NCBI RefSeq assembly: GCF_030272615.1
Contig: NC_081413.1
Span: forward strand, 722,763,649-722,827,648
DNA from: Cryptomeria japonica
Lineage: Eukaryota; Streptophyta; Pinopsida; Cupressales; Cupressaceae
Reading direction: 5' to 3'
Length of the DNA: 64,000 nucleotides
Below are positions 43,771 through 56,114 of this stretch, in pieces. The notes beneath the pieces were generated by a model that was not told the DNA's origin, ran no database searches, and saw nothing but the letters and a program-made list of their open reading frames with translations. A program made the position numbers and the translations under genes. Position 1 is the first letter of the stretch, and the number at the start of each line of letters is the position of its first letter.

Positions 43771-44070
43771 AAGGTTGTGTGCCTAGAATATTACAAAGAA
43801 TGGAGAAATTGGGTGGGGGATTTAAATGGAGGAATGCCAAATATGTGGGCAAAAAAGAGAATCTTACATGATTTAGGTGTGGCAGTGGAATTCACTGCTG
43901 ATGGCCTGAAGGTTGTGTGCCCAAAATATTATAACGAAAGGAGAAATTGGGTGGGGAATTTAAATGGCTAGAACTCTCCTCAATGAAGGAATGCCAAATA
44001 TGTGGGCAAAAAAGAGAATCTTACATGATTTAGGTGTGGCAGTGGAATTCATTGGTGATGGCCTAATGCA
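43771..44070 (+). repeat. Tandem duplication of a 138-160 bp unit
   Basis: Copy 1 is 43771-43908. Copy 2 starts at 43909 with the same AAGGTTGTGTGCC and contains an extra segment near 43968-43988 (TAGAACTCTCCTCAATGAAG). Both carry GAATGCCAAATATGTGGGC and TTAGGTGTGGCAGTGGAATT. No function is recognised. Confidence 0.85.
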
Positions 44071-45774
44071 ATTGCTTCCATGTCCTCTTGCTTTCAATTT
44101 TCTTTTCCCCATAATTGCAAAGTAGGGCATGCATTTCTCTCTTCTTCCTGCACTTGGCTTCTCAACTGGACAACCCAACCAACAAGATGGTATTTCAATT
44201 GATTGATATCTCCTCACATTGAACCCATGATAATTGCAGGTGATTGTGTCCTTGGCTGCATTTGGTATGACACGCTTTTGTGCAAGGTCCTTTCTATCGG
44301 TGCCTTACATTGCACACTAGATTCTGAAAAGTGAAAAAAAAATGTCAGTAGCCTAACAATAGTGTTTTCATTTATATGAATTTTAGATTTTAATAAAAGA
44401 AAGAAAAAGAGTACAAGGGTAATACAAAACAAATACAATAGCAATGGAAATAATATAAAATTTCAACAGCGAAACAAAAAGGTTTTCGTTGTTAAGGATT
44501 TGAAATTTTGAAAAAAAGAATGAAAGTAAAGAATTGAAAAACAAAAGAAACACATCCAGATGGATTCCAGTTATTGATAAGTCCTTCAAATCACACTCTT
44601 AATAATCAGTCAACAATCAATTTGATGTACTAAGATTGCAAACATTGAAGACAAATGTGATGAAAAAATAAGACAATGAATTTTAATGCTTGTTTAGTGC
44701 TTTTGTTTTTGCAGCTTTTGGATTTCTTCCAAAATTGATTAATTATAAGTGATTTACTTAGCAAGTCTTCCTGATAAACTCACAAGTTTCTCTACACAAC
44801 TCAATGTACTAGTCTCCAATGAGTTACTCACCTTGTAGAAAAACTTGTGAGTTCTCATGAGTTCAGTGAGAATTTGCTAAGTTTCAAAACTATGGCAAAT
44901 ATGTTAAAGCAAGACAGGAAAAACAAAGAAAGGAATACATAGGGGTTAACCTAAGAAGCCTATATGGTTAACTTCGAAACAAGAAAAGTATGAATAGATT
45001 TGCAATGATTGCATATGACCTCTTAGGTTAGGAACAAAAATCATTAGATGTTTGTATTTTGGGATGGTTGAAGGAGTCAATCATTGAAGGATACCAATGT
45101 AGAATCTAAGAATGCTCATCAAACAAAGTCCAAGGCTAAGGGAATTGACATAGAGAATCCTAGGATGCTATTGATCCACTTAGAACCTCCCCTAACATTT
45201 AAAATTGAAGGACTGTTGGTGGTAGAATAGAAACAAGTAATGTGAAATTACCCTTGAGATCCATGCCATGAAAGATGGGTGTTAAGGAGTCCTTGACGTT
45301 GAGAACAAATGAATCAAAAACTATTAGAATGAGAGCTATGGTGCCAATAGTCTTAGAAATGGCAAACCTCGAGGATGATCAATGCCTCTCAAATCTATCC
45401 CCATTTTATGTGAATCAATACTATCTAGAGGGGTTGCTTAATGCCTGCAACATATTTCATGGGATGAAGATGCAATTAGTTAATCAAGTAGATCTTTAAC
45501 CTCCACAAAGAAATCTATGCCTAGTAATGAGATGATGTCATGAAAAAAGGGCCAAGCAGCTCTAATTGGGGTAGTGGAAGAAAGTGGATAAAGAACCATA
45601 ATCTTTGTATGAACATTTGTACTCTTATACTCGATTTTATTACCAGGAAATCATGGATCAACCAATTTGATGATTCTTTTCATGGATTAATCATTACTTT
45701 TCAAATAAAATCATAGCTCAGTTTTTTCAGTAAGAAATTCCATTTAAATTGCTAAATAATCATAGTTTAGGGTT
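44071..45774. other. No gene found
   Basis: AT-rich sequence with short, compositionally biased ORFs. The ORF at 45275-45499 has no recognisable domain. The right edge is the target duplication of HA-5. Confidence 0.4.
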
Positions 45775-46611
45775 TGTTGGTTGAAAATTTTGTACACTTG
45801 GGGGATGTGCAAAATTGTGGTTTCAGCCACAGTGTGTGAGTATGATACTCTCCTAATTTAGGGAAGGCTCCCCCTATCTAGGCACTAAACAAATCTAATA
45901 TGGGTGGGACAACAGTCTTTCTTCTTCTTTCAAGAAAAACTATACTCTTTTCTCTTCATAGAAATGTAATAGCAATTGGAAATAAATAACAACAAATACA
46001 GAAATGAGACTTTTTTGTAGAATTTTTGGAACACAAAGGGAAGAAAAGTTTCCATGAAAGCACAAAGACCTCCGTCACTTCCCCGGGATGGGAAAACAGA
46101 AAGAAAGATCAAAGTCTTCAACTATCTATTCTCCTATCAACCTTTTTAGATGATTTTCTGCTAACCAAGCACAATATCTGGCAGCTCAGAGTCTAACTAC
46201 ATGATGCACTTCACCTTACATGCACAAGTCTTAAAAATAGAAACAGCACAAAGTCTACAAGCTATCTTCCCTCTTGAGCTTTCCACACTAGTTTCAGATA
46301 TGATAAGCAACTCAAAGTCTGCAAGACCAAATCTGAAAACCAAACATATAACTCTAAATACAATTAGCAGCTCAAAGTCTGCAAGATTGAATTTAAATCC
46401 CTCTTTCACAATACAACAAAACTCACAAACAACTCTAGAAAATGTCATCACATAACAACTTGAATTGGCACAAAGTCTCAACACAACTTGCCTCTTTTAT
46501 TGAAAGCAGTCTGATCTACATCTAAGCTCAAAGTCTTAGAGTGCACATACAAACTGGCAGAATTTTGTTGCATTGCCAAAAGATAAAAATTACAATAGAT
46601 CCCCTCAAGTA

Positions 46612-46618
46612 TTTATAG
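46612..46618 (-). promoter_or_regulatory. HA-5 TATA box
   Basis: TATAAAT on the reverse strand, 0.84 kb from the 3' end, within the context CTCCTATAAATACTTG. Confidence 0.5.
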
Positions 46619-47639
46619 GAGAGGAGCCTTGAGAAAAAGGTGGGAGGATCCTAACTATCTTGAGAAATTCTCTCAACCACCAAGACTTATTCAACAACTG
46701 ACTATGACTTATTCCAACTACAGTCCTAATTGAACTCAACTTGTAGTTGCTTTACATGTAATTACAAAAGTGCAAGTGATGAATTAACTTGCAATTACAA
46801 AGTTTTTACATGTAACTTGTCAAAACAAAATTACAAATTCATAACTAAAACTATTCCATGTGTCTAAAGACATGACTCTAACTGCATCATCCTTTGTTTG
46901 TGATGATCTTCATATCACTTCAGGATGCTAGAACTTGAAGTATTCTGGATCAGTGAAGACATCTTGAACCGAAACGAGAATTTGCATCCTTAATGATCTT
47001 TATGTCCTTGGCCAACGAACTTCAACCTTATCTTCTTGCTGGGGTAGTACTGGATTTTCAGTAGGGAAAGGGTTGCCTTCCTCTTTTCATGTTATGACCA
47101 TCTTTGTCTTGAAAGCATTCTATGTTCTCAACCATGAATTGTTGTTGTATCTCTTCTTTGTATCATCCTCCAATCTTGAAATCTTGATCAATCAAAATGC
47201 CCTCCAAGAAGAAAGAAGCAATCCTTGAAAGAGAAGACAATGAACCTCTTAAATAGATACAAGAAGGAGATTCAAACCCTAGCCATGTTTTTCCAAAACG
47301 CCTTATGCAGCAAAAACGGCTATCAAAATGGCGTGAGAATTGGTCAAATCTTCATCCAAACCCCACGCCTAAGAAAGACAAGCAAAAACGATGCGGAAGA
47401 AGTAAGATTCGTGGCACTTAGATGAGGAAAATCGTGGCATTTTTCAAACACGTTTTTTCTGTTAAAACACCATAAAACCAGCGATAATGTCTTCCAAATA
47501 GCGTGAAGAGAGTTGGAAAATGCATGAAAATAGAAAGGAATCCAAAACGCCTTCCTCCTCCTAAGATTTCTCCACAAAAATCGGTGGAAATTGTCAACAA
47601 AATCCTTCAACAATGCTGGTCGGGTTCTTGGGAAAGAAC

Positions 47640-48210
47640 AAGAAGTTTAAAAATGCATGCAATAAGGAAAATCGAGTTTCTTAAAACCTTTTACATGTTT
47701 AAAATGTTCACTTTTCCTCTCATATTGCAAAATCGGGTTTGTGAGAGCAAACAATAAGTTTAAAAATACTTGTAATAGGGAAATAAAACTCCCTTTACAA
47801 GTGTTTAAACAAAAGACTAGTAAAGAGAAAATAAAATTCCTTTTACAAGTCATAAAAACAACTTGTAATAAGGAAATAAAATTCCTATTACAACTAAAAG
47901 TGACTTTATAAAACTTGTAATGGAGGAGAAAAACCCCAACCATAACTTAAAATCACTAATGTGGAACTTTTTAAATGAATTAGAAGTTTTATTTAAACTT
48001 TGTAATTTAAAGTTCACTTGTAATATGTCTAAAAAGTTCCTACAATGACTTAAAAAGCCAAAAAGAAACAAGGGGGAAATATAAAGTAAGTTACAAGTTC
48101 TATTTTTCATAAAGTGCACTTGTAATTAACTAAAAATTTCCCTACAACACTAAAACAAAGGGAAAACATAAAACTTGCAGCTTAAAGAAAATTTCCCTCC
48201 TGCAGTCAGG
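47640..48210 (-). repeat. HA-5 internal palindrome array
   Basis: Plus-strand units at roughly 60-base steps pair an ACTTGTAATAGGGA-type arm with a TCCCTTTACAAGT-type arm around AATAAAAC. Clear examples are at about 47768-47802, 47815-47850 (partner arm diverged) and 47862-47893. Earlier and later units are more mutated; the one near 48170-48215 uses CTGCAG and GGGAG words. Confidence 0.75.
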
Positions 48211-48497
48211 GAGAAAAAACCCGAAATTGAAGGAAAAACATAGCAAACGAACCCAAAATGCGATAAAATTTGAAACGTGGTTTGAGGATGGACTGAGGAT
48301 TAAGACGGTCCAAGGGCGAAGCAAAATTTTGCCTCGAGAAGCATGTGTGAGTAAAATTTTCCTTTTTTGACAAAAAATTCTATGTTATGGTCCATCATTT
48401 TTGAAAACAAAAATGAGGACAACAGGGTTTAGCTGTGATTTCATCTTCTTTTTTAACTTTTTTGTTATGGAAACAATTGGATTAAATAGGTATTGAC

Positions 48498-49525
48498 CTG
48501 TGTTACCCTGAGTTTCCGGGACGACAAATTTTTTTGCCAATTTTGGGGATGGCGGGGGGGACGGCAAAGGGGACGGCTATATAAAATATAGGGAAAATAT
48601 AAAATATATAGGGAAATTCTAAATGTTCATATGAAAACATGGATAAAGCATGTATATATACATTATATTCATATGAAAACATGGACAAAGCAGCTATATG
48701 TACGTTATAGAACCTTAAAATACCACGTTTGTGTTCAAAGTTCATTGCCAATACTCAATAGTCAATATACATTCATAATTCAAAATTCATTGTCAATATT
48801 CAATATGCATTCATAATTGAAAATTCATTGTCAATATGCCAGCACTTGTTTGATTTGTTGAAAATTTGACTGCTTTGCTTAAACAATTATCGCTGGAAAT
48901 AATTGTTTTTATCACCTGTATTGCATATCCTTCCCTTTTAAATATATGAATATCATATGGTAAGAGATGAAATATTTGTATCGTTCCCTTTTAAAGTTTT
49001 AAATATATCATATAGTCAAACATGAAATATGGCAACGATATTATGAATTATCATCGTTGCCTTATAAATTTTTAATATTGTTGTTATATGGAGCTTAATC
49101 ATACTCTAAGGTTAAATTTTCCCCACTTTTATCAGTACAGTTTCCCCCCAAATTATTCAACATATTTTTTGCATGCAATTCCTAACAAATAATTGGAACG
49201 TTTTCGAGCAAATAATTTGGGGCCCACATTAGGAAATATGACATTTTTTATTTTTTTAATAGTTTTTACTACCCCTTGCTATGGGGGATGTCCGGCCGTC
49301 CCTGGGATGGATTGGTGACGCCCCAGCCGTTCCCGTCCGTCCTCGGGATGTACGGACGTCCCCCACAGCTGGGGCAAACGTCCCCCCATTTTGGGGACGT
49401 CCCCTCCAAATTCCAGCAATTTGGGGACGGGGGGAAACGTCCACTGGCCATCCCCAAGTCCCCGAAACATCCTTAGGACTAGGACGGGGGTTTTCAGGCC
49501 GGGGACGCATCCCCGGGTTTCCTTG
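48498..49525. mobile_element. hAT-type MITE with GC-rich ends (1,028 bp)
   Basis: Flanked by the exact 8-bp duplication GTATTGAC (48490-48497, 49526-49533). The left end is CTGTGTTACCCTGAGTTTCC. The right end, read inward, is CAAGGAAACCCGGGGATG. These are imperfect inverted repeats related to the hAT-A left end (CAGTGAACCACGGGGACG). The right 270 bases are GC-rich with GGGACGTCCCC-type palindromes and the centre is AT-rich. No transposase is present, so it is a non-autonomous derivative possibly served by a hAT-A-like transposase. Confidence 0.8.
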
Positions 49526-49533
49526 GTATTGAC

Positions 49534-50385
49534 ATCTCTGCCTTCATATAGTAGATTATAACATTTCAAAGGAGCATACATGTAAATAAAAATTTGCCCT
49601 TTGGCTAAGCTGCCATGAGTAGGGGGATCTAGTTGGTCAAAGTCAGCCAATGGTTGAAACTAACCCAATAATATTTCTAGGGACTTTGACCTTAGTGGAT
49701 GGTGTAATCAAGGAACATATTATCAATTATCAACCTCTTAACTTTCTGGTGATTTTTCTCTTTTTTTGAAAGCCCTAACCTTAAAACTATCTTTTCTATA
49801 TTTACGAAAAACCCTAACATTAACCTATTTTTGGCTTGATTGATTATATCACAATTTTTGTAAAAATACTTATCTTTTGGTTTGTCCATTTGTCCATTTA
49901 TTGCCATGAATAATTTTTTACCTCATGGATTTCGGAGTGGAAAATATTTTCTTGGCTTGTAGAATACATTGATGGCTTCTACAGATGTGCAGGAAATGTT
50001 CACAAGGCATACCTGAATAGAAACAAAACTGAAAATGCCTTTAGCAAACTTCTATGGATTTTTCATAAACATTTTCACCGTAAGAAACAAGAGGGAATGC
50101 ATTATTATAAGCCTGGGGGGTATCTACCAGGAAATAAGTTCCAGGTATCCAAGGTTGAGTTATGATCTTTCTTTAATAGGCATAGAGCCATTTTGAATCT
50201 TGATAGCAAATTTAAGTTATTGTTGATGGTGATTTTGGTGTTTTGTTTTATTCTTGGTGTTTTGAGAGGTCATGAAGTCTGAAGCTTTCTAAATATATGG
50301 TATGATGTACATTAGTGGTTAATCTTCAGAAAGCACCATATGGTTATGATTGATGTTTATGGTTTGATTTGTATTCTACTGACAG
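49534..50385. other. Upstream intron or flank of the receptor gene
   Basis: No exon is recognised. The end of the stretch (TTGTATTCTACTGACAG) is a good splice acceptor, so this is probably intron sequence preceding the first visible exon. Confidence 0.5.
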
Positions 50386-52149
50386 CATTGGAGTTATTGC
50401 AAAAGGACGTGGTCGCAATAGTAGGTCCACAGTCATCACCGCTTGCTCATATTGTATCACAATTGGCAAGTGAACTCCAAGTACCACTTCTGTCTTTTGC
50501 TGCAACGGATCCAACTCTTTCCTCATATCAGTACCCATATTTCCTTCGAATAACGCACAGCGATTCTTCTCAGATGGAAGCTATTGCAGATGTGATTGGT
50601 TACTATGGCTGGAGGAAAGTGGTGGTTGTTTATATAGATGATGATTATGGAAGAAATGGGATATTAGTATTGGGCGATGCGCTTAGAAAGGTGAGAGCAA
50701 AGATTGTTTATAAAGCAGCATTGCCGCCTGATGCTAGCAGAAGTGGCATTGGCAGTGTGCTAATGCAACTGGCTTTGATGGAATCACGAGTTCTTGTTGT
50801 ACATACAAATCCAAATATGGGTCTGAATATATTTGCTGAAGCAAGTTTACAAGGAATGCTGAACAGTGGCTATGTTTGGATGGCTACAGACTGGCTATCC
50901 TCTACGTTAGATTCTAGGATACTTGATTCAGATACTATGAATTCACTCCAAGGGGTCATTGGCTTACGTAAGCATACTCCAATTTCAGAAGACCAGCGTT
51001 CTTTTACAGCAAGGTGGAACAATCTGCTTAAATCTAGGAATGTTGACACACATTTGAATATATTTGGACTGCATGCTTATGACACAGTGTGGGTAATTGC
51101 TCGAGCCATTTCTACATTCTTGAGTGAAGGTGGAAATACTTCTTTTGTGAGTCATCCTGAGCTCTCAACAGTAAATGGCAAAAAGTCAGAGCTAGCACAA
51201 CTCAAGATTTTCCAAGGAGGATTACAACTACTAAAGATACTACGAAAAACTAAACTTACAGGTTTAGCTGGTCCAATTCAACTGGATAAACATGGAGACC
51301 TGCTTGGTCCTACATTTGAGATCATTAATATTGCTGGAACAGATTTTAGAACTGTGGGTTATTGGTCAAGTCAGTTTGGCTTATATGTTAATCCTCTAGA
51401 ATCTAACCGATCTAGGTCAAAACAGCAATTATATGATATTATATGGCCTGGTGGTAGAAAAGTAGTGCCATGTGGATGGCTAATCCCAAACAATGAGAAA
51501 AAGTTTTTAATTGGTGTACCCAAGAAAGCAGGTTTTGAAGAGTTTGTGACAACTGTAGAAGGCAACAACACGATGAAGGGGTTCTGCATTGAAGTCTTTG
51601 TTGCTGCTGTGAATTTACTACCTTATGCTTTTCCATACACATTTGTATCTTTCATACAAAACAACTCAACTCCCAGTTACAATGACCTTGTGGAGCAAGT
51701 TGTTTTAAAGGTTTGTTTATGCAAGATATTTATTATGTTTAGTAGCAAGTCTCTTTCCGAGTTTTTAATGTGCTTATGATTCTTGCATTATTATTAATTT
51801 CTGGATTAAAATAGGTGGGCATTATGCGCAATTCTCAATACAGTTATTTATAAGCTGAACTACTGCAGAAACTTGATGCGGTTGTGGGGGACATTTCAAT
51901 TTTGAAAAATAGATCAGAGATCGTGGAGTTTACACTGCCTTACATAGATTCAGGCTTGGTTGTGGTGACCCCTGTCAGAGATATCCATTCAAATAATCCC
52001 TGGGCTTTCTTGAAGCCATTTACACCAGGGATGTGGTGTGCAATTGGTGGATCTTTTTTTATGATTGGAGCTGTTGTTTGGTTTCTGGAACACAAGGCAA
52101 ATCCAGATTTTCGAGGACAACCAAAGAAGCAATTTGCCACCATCTTCTG
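50386..52149 (+). CDS. GLR: Plant glutamate-receptor-like channel, partial (two exons)
   Basis: Ligand-gated cation channel subunit of the plasma or internal membrane. Exon A 50386-51710 (about 442 codons) and exon B 51869-52149 are joined across a 158-base intron (GT at 51711, AG at 51867-51868; phase 0). Exon A gives the amino-terminal ligand-receptor domain (DVVAIVGPQSSPLAHIVSQL; YPYFLRITHSDSSQMEAIAD; YYGWRKVVVVYIDDDYGRNG) and the first part of the glutamate-binding domain (KKFLIGVPKKAGFEEF, MKGFCIEVF). Exon B gives DAVVGDISILKNRSEIVEF, LPYIDSGLVVVTPV and the first membrane helix (about 52020-52085). A donor at 52150 lies where GLR genes interrupt the FW/FSFST region. The signal-peptide exon, pore, second binding lobe and last helix are not in the window. 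Both exons are free of stops, so it is a live gene with very long introns or a recent fragment. Confidence 0.88.
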
Positions 52150-53626
52150 GTATGCATAATATGATGTGTCACTGCAAAATAAACATTTAAATGGAATAAT
52201 AGACTATAAAAGTCCCAGAGTTCATTCTTTCCTTTTGATAAATTCTCTGACATTGTGACAGCCCTGAACTATATTCTTTTTATCAAGTAGATAACATTCA
52301 TTCTGCATTCAGCAGTGTTGCTAGACTTAAAAATTTGTCTCTACATGATAAGAGTTTAACAACTTTATATTTTGTGGGTAAACATTGAAGCAGACATTCT
52401 AATATTTGAGAGTGTTGACGTCTAATGACACAACTTCTCTCACAAGCACTTTTTTGGTGCAAACATAAACTCACCTTTAGTACAAACTGTTAATAATTTA
52501 ATGACAGCCAAGGAAGAGGTAGAACTTCTTGAATATTGAAGCCATGGAAGCCACTTTCAATGTTAAAGAACTCTATACTTTCTGTTGAAATTGTTACCTT
52601 ATAAATACCTGATGCAGGTTTGCAGGAACATTTAGCCTTTCATGAATGCAGAAACAATCACACAACATTCATGACCATAAATTCAATTTGTTAACAAAAA
52701 TGAAATGTATTTATGTGAAAGAAATAGCCATCTGAAGTACTTGCTGCTTTTTCACAGGCGTTTCTCCTTCCACTTGAGTGCTTATCCATATGGTCCATGA
52801 TCTTTTGAAATGTAGCCTTATCAATTCCATGCATATTCTTTAAAATACCTCCATTCCAGATTTAAAATTGCACTAAATAACTTGAAACTGAAAGCTAGCA
52901 TAAGTCATAGAAAGAACAAATTAATGAATTGCCTTGTGGTACATGATTTGCTCAATATATTCTTGAAAGTTTGACATGTTATTACTTGGTTGTCTGTTTT
53001 TCAGTCATCCGCAAAAATTAGCATGATGCCATTCTTCTTTCTGTCTGAACTAAAATGATTTTTATTCTGATAATCCTCTCAATTCATAAATAATATGTAT
53101 TGACTTGTTTGTTTTTTACTACAAATTGATTATAGTTGTCCTTTTAGGTGTTGGCCTTTGCACCTTACCATCTTTCTCTAGGATTTCTTTAGATTACTGT
53201 TGAGAAGCAACATTGTGAAGTGACTGATTATTCATGTATCCTTCATCTAGAAACTGAGTTTAAGCCAACCTGACAATAACACCACTACTACATTTTGACA
53301 ATTACAGTCAGTCGACTTCATTGGAGAAGTAGAACACAACTTAGAAGACACATGAAGTAGGGTGTAATCATTAGAAGTTGGAATTTTGAAGAAAACTGAA
53401 GGTTTTGACAACTTTGAATTCACCATGTTAGTTTCATAATTGCTGGGGAAATTTTATAATTCCTAGGGCAGTTTTATATAGAAGTAGCTGTTTTGTCATA
53501 GTATGAAATGGCAATTTTGGCACATGTTCTGAAATGACCAGTAACATACAAGCTTCAAATTCCTCTTCTAAGATGATTTCTGATAATTTCTGGGGTCCTT
53601 AACATGATTGTACAAGTCAATTAAAC
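52150..53626. other. Downstream intron or flank of the receptor gene
   Basis: About 1.5 kb with no recognisable exon, in particular no match to the pore and second ligand-binding segment expected next. AT-rich with ordinary composition. Confidence 0.45.
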
Positions 53627-54880
53627 CAATGTTCCACAGGGATGCATCCCCTCAAAAACACTATTTTTCCAAGATAGGGATGTTTTTGAGTCGTAGGGAC
53701 TTGGGGGAATTGTTCCCTGGACGCATTTGTGATATCCCCATTCTTTTGGTCAGAAGTCCAATTTTGTGAAGTCTCAAAGAGACAAAATTGCACAACTTGT
53801 ATGATTTGTATTCAACAATTAAGAAGGTATCGGTAGAAGGTCTGAGACATAATTTAATAGAGTTTCCATCGTACGATCAAGGCGTATATGTTACCCAGGG
53901 AAAGATCCGATCACATTAATCCTTGCTGATAAATGGATTTGGTAAACACTAATCATAATGTTGGTTATAATAGTAAATGAATTTCTTAATGAACTAGAGG
54001 ATACATATGGAAAGGTGCAATCTTGATAAAGATCGTATTAGTAACGAAGCAAATATTGTTACAAACAAACAATCTTTATCAAACGTTTTTGCAAGGAAGA
54101 AGATGCACGTTGAGTGAAGAGTTCTCACGCCTTTTCAAAGAGGCATGGAGATGTATAAAATATGTCTAAATTCCATTTGCAAGGGGATAAAAAGAGAATA
54201 ATCTGAAATGCTTCTAAAATCGATACTGAAGAAAAAGGAAATTATAAACCAGACTTCGGTTGCCAGCCTATAGGACCCAAACACAGTCCATACCTAAGGA
54301 GAGCAGAAAACCAGAATCATATTCCAGATACAGCAACATCGTGAGGGCAGATCAAGATCACATTGTGCTTACAGTCATCCTGAACTGAGCATATTACATG
54401 TAACTAAGTATATACTTCAGAGATAGCAATATATTGGAGGATAGATCAGAGACATCATATATACATAAACTCATTTTTGCATACAATATATATTTAGTCA
54501 GACTTTATATGTCTGTGGTGTATCAGTTTTCATAATTGGGTTATTCTGGAACCATTTTCTTCAATTTATCATTTCATTAATCTGCCAAGGAAGCCTTTAC
54601 AGGGGACATCACAGCATCGCTGCCACCTCCGCTACCTCTGAGATGCTGCCGGGATGGCAGGGACTTTGAGATGTCCTTGAGACGTTTGGGACTCCTAGGA
54701 ATCTCCCAAAAGTGTCGGGGACGCCCAGGAGTCTCTTGCGGCCAAACAACCAAAAAGGCAATATTTTTTAAAAAACAAAAAAAAATTAATCCCTGTGCCC
54801 AAGGCCAAACCCTAATGGCCTATGGAGTAACAACACCCCATAATTTTATTTTTGAAATTTTGTCAATCAAAAGGTCAACA
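53627..54880. mobile_element. GC-rich hAT-like MITE remnant carrying a solo LTR
   Basis: The left end CAATGTTCCACAGGGATGC matches the termini of hAT-A and the 48498-49525 MITE. After the nested solo LTR, 54614-54750 continues with GGGACTTTGAGATG and GACGCCCAGGAGTCTC-type palindromes. A TTTAAAAAACAAAAAAAAAT run and CCAAACCCTAATGGCC follow, echoing hAT-A at 18361-18470. The right end and an 8-bp duplication were not found, so the right coordinate is approximate. Confidence 0.5.
53728..54613. mobile_element. Solo LTR (886 bp)
   Basis: Starts TGTGATATCCCC and ends GGGGACATCACA, giving near-perfect terminal inversion. Flanks GCATT (53723-53727) and GCATC (54614-54618) are a 5-bp target duplication with one mismatch. 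The start recalls the chromovirus LTR start TGTAATGTCCCC, suggesting the same wider gypsy group. No internal domain is present. Confidence 0.7.
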
Positions 54881-55104
54881 TGACAATGCAACTAGTGTGC
54901 TTCCCGCTGATATGACTTTCAGTTTGAATCTTTCAATGTTCATTTCAATATGCTTTTGCAATGTACATGGAGGTTCTAGTTGGCAAGGAGTAAAATAAAT
55001 ATGTTATAGTTGGCTATGTAATAAATACTTATGTTTTGTATTTATGCATTTCAGTCCCTGCTCAGTTGTTAATTGTTGTTTAGTAGTTACCAATGGTTGG
55101 TACT
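54881..55104. other. Short non-coding flank, no gene
   Basis: Sequence up to the left end of HA-3. 55100-55104 is GTACT, the candidate target duplication of HA-3. Confidence 0.4.
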
Positions 55105-55912
55105 TGTTGATGCGTGTTTTATGCACATAACATTTCAGAATAAATTACCAAGGTAATTTACCCTCTCTTGAACAAAATCACCTCAGATGCTAAGGATAAG
55201 ATCAACTAAACTGATTCCAAGGTTTCTACATGTCAAGTCTTCATGAGTGGGTAATGTAAATTGTTGTGTTCACTTGGGGACTTATACAAATGTTAGGATT
55301 ATCTTCTTCGATCATGAAGATGCGAAATAGGTGCGCTGACAACATAGGATTTAACAAAGAAGCTCCAGATTTAATTCTTACTAAAAAATGGGCAAAAGGA
55401 ATAGGGTTTAGGAAATCTATTCTAGGCCTAAGAGTGTGGGAAATGATGAACAAATCTAGTGGAATCAAACTAGGCAAGGTCTCACAAACAGGTATTGACA
55501 CAAACTTAGTGCAATCGTCTAAGGTATACTTAAGGATTTTTAGGCTATTACCATCACACATTGACACAATCCAAGTTGATGCTTGTCAAAGGTTGCATAA
55601 TAATTGAAGTTAAGCTTACTCAAATCTCCAGTTGACCACACAAGGCACACTTACCAGCGGCAAGATGCTAGTGGTATGGATTAAGGATTCCACACAAATA
55701 TAGTCAACAAATCTTTCACTCAATCTAACATACATGAAAATAAATTCTAATATAAATTTTTAATCTAACTTGGAGGGATTGAGAACCATGAATGCAAAGA
55801 CAACAGTTGAAGAGCAAAATCACCAACAATTGAACAATGATTATGCTTCAAATAGCTGTAGCATATACCAACAATTCTACAAAAACTCTCTCTTACAAAT
55901 GAGAGACAAGGA

Positions 55913-55924
55913 GGTATATATAGA
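55913..55924 (-). promoter_or_regulatory. HA-3 TATA box 2
   Basis: CTATATATACC on the reverse strand, 0.81 kb from the 3' end and about 80 bases downstream of the telo-box palindrome, as in HA-1. Confidence 0.55.
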
Positions 55925-56114
55925 GTCTCTTACAAAATGGATGGCCAAGATTGATCCAAGATCAATGGCCAAGATCATGCCAACAAAACCCTAGAATTAC
56001 CCTAATTAGGGTTTACATAAAAAATGGCACCACCAACATATGGTCCAATAAAAAGATACCTAGTCATCAAATAGGGAATCTTCTAGAAGATTCCTCCCTG
56101 TATCTCTCTCTCTC

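Larger units (their letters stand above)
42910..43775 (-). pseudogene. Copia RNase H fragment hosting a TRIM
   Basis: Degenerate end of a copia polyprotein on the reverse strand. From the right: AWNQKKHYEA (43728-43770), then, after the TRIM, RMAATCNMVNN. A shortened KNKHIKI segment follows, then NPYIKELVQQGIAEIVYYPI and HTADIFMEPLALDRFQ down to about 42915. This is the usual copia C-terminus (SK-H-K/I, ADIFTKPL-like) with an internal deletion and a stop. Removing the TRIM and one GCTTC copy restores continuity. Confidence 0.7.
45775..48424 (-). mobile_element. HA-5: hairpin-array element, reverse strand (2,650 bp)
   Basis: Exact duplication GGGTT (45770-45774, 48425-48429). On the reverse strand the 5' end is TGTTGTCCTCATTTTTG, a TTTT loop, then CAAAAATGATGGAC. 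This is a longer version of the terminal hairpin of the other HA elements. The 3' end is TTTTCAACCAACA, and the tail keeps AGGAGAGTATCATA (compare AGAGAGGATAAGATAC in HA-1). Order on the reverse strand: terminal hairpin, palindrome array (48210-47640), spacer, TATA box at 46612-46618, and 0.84 kb to the end. No ORF of substance was found. Confidence 0.82.

Noticed and set aside
45275-45499. 74-aa ORF as a gene
   Set aside because: No recognisable domain, no supporting signals, and it is surrounded by non-coding sequence.
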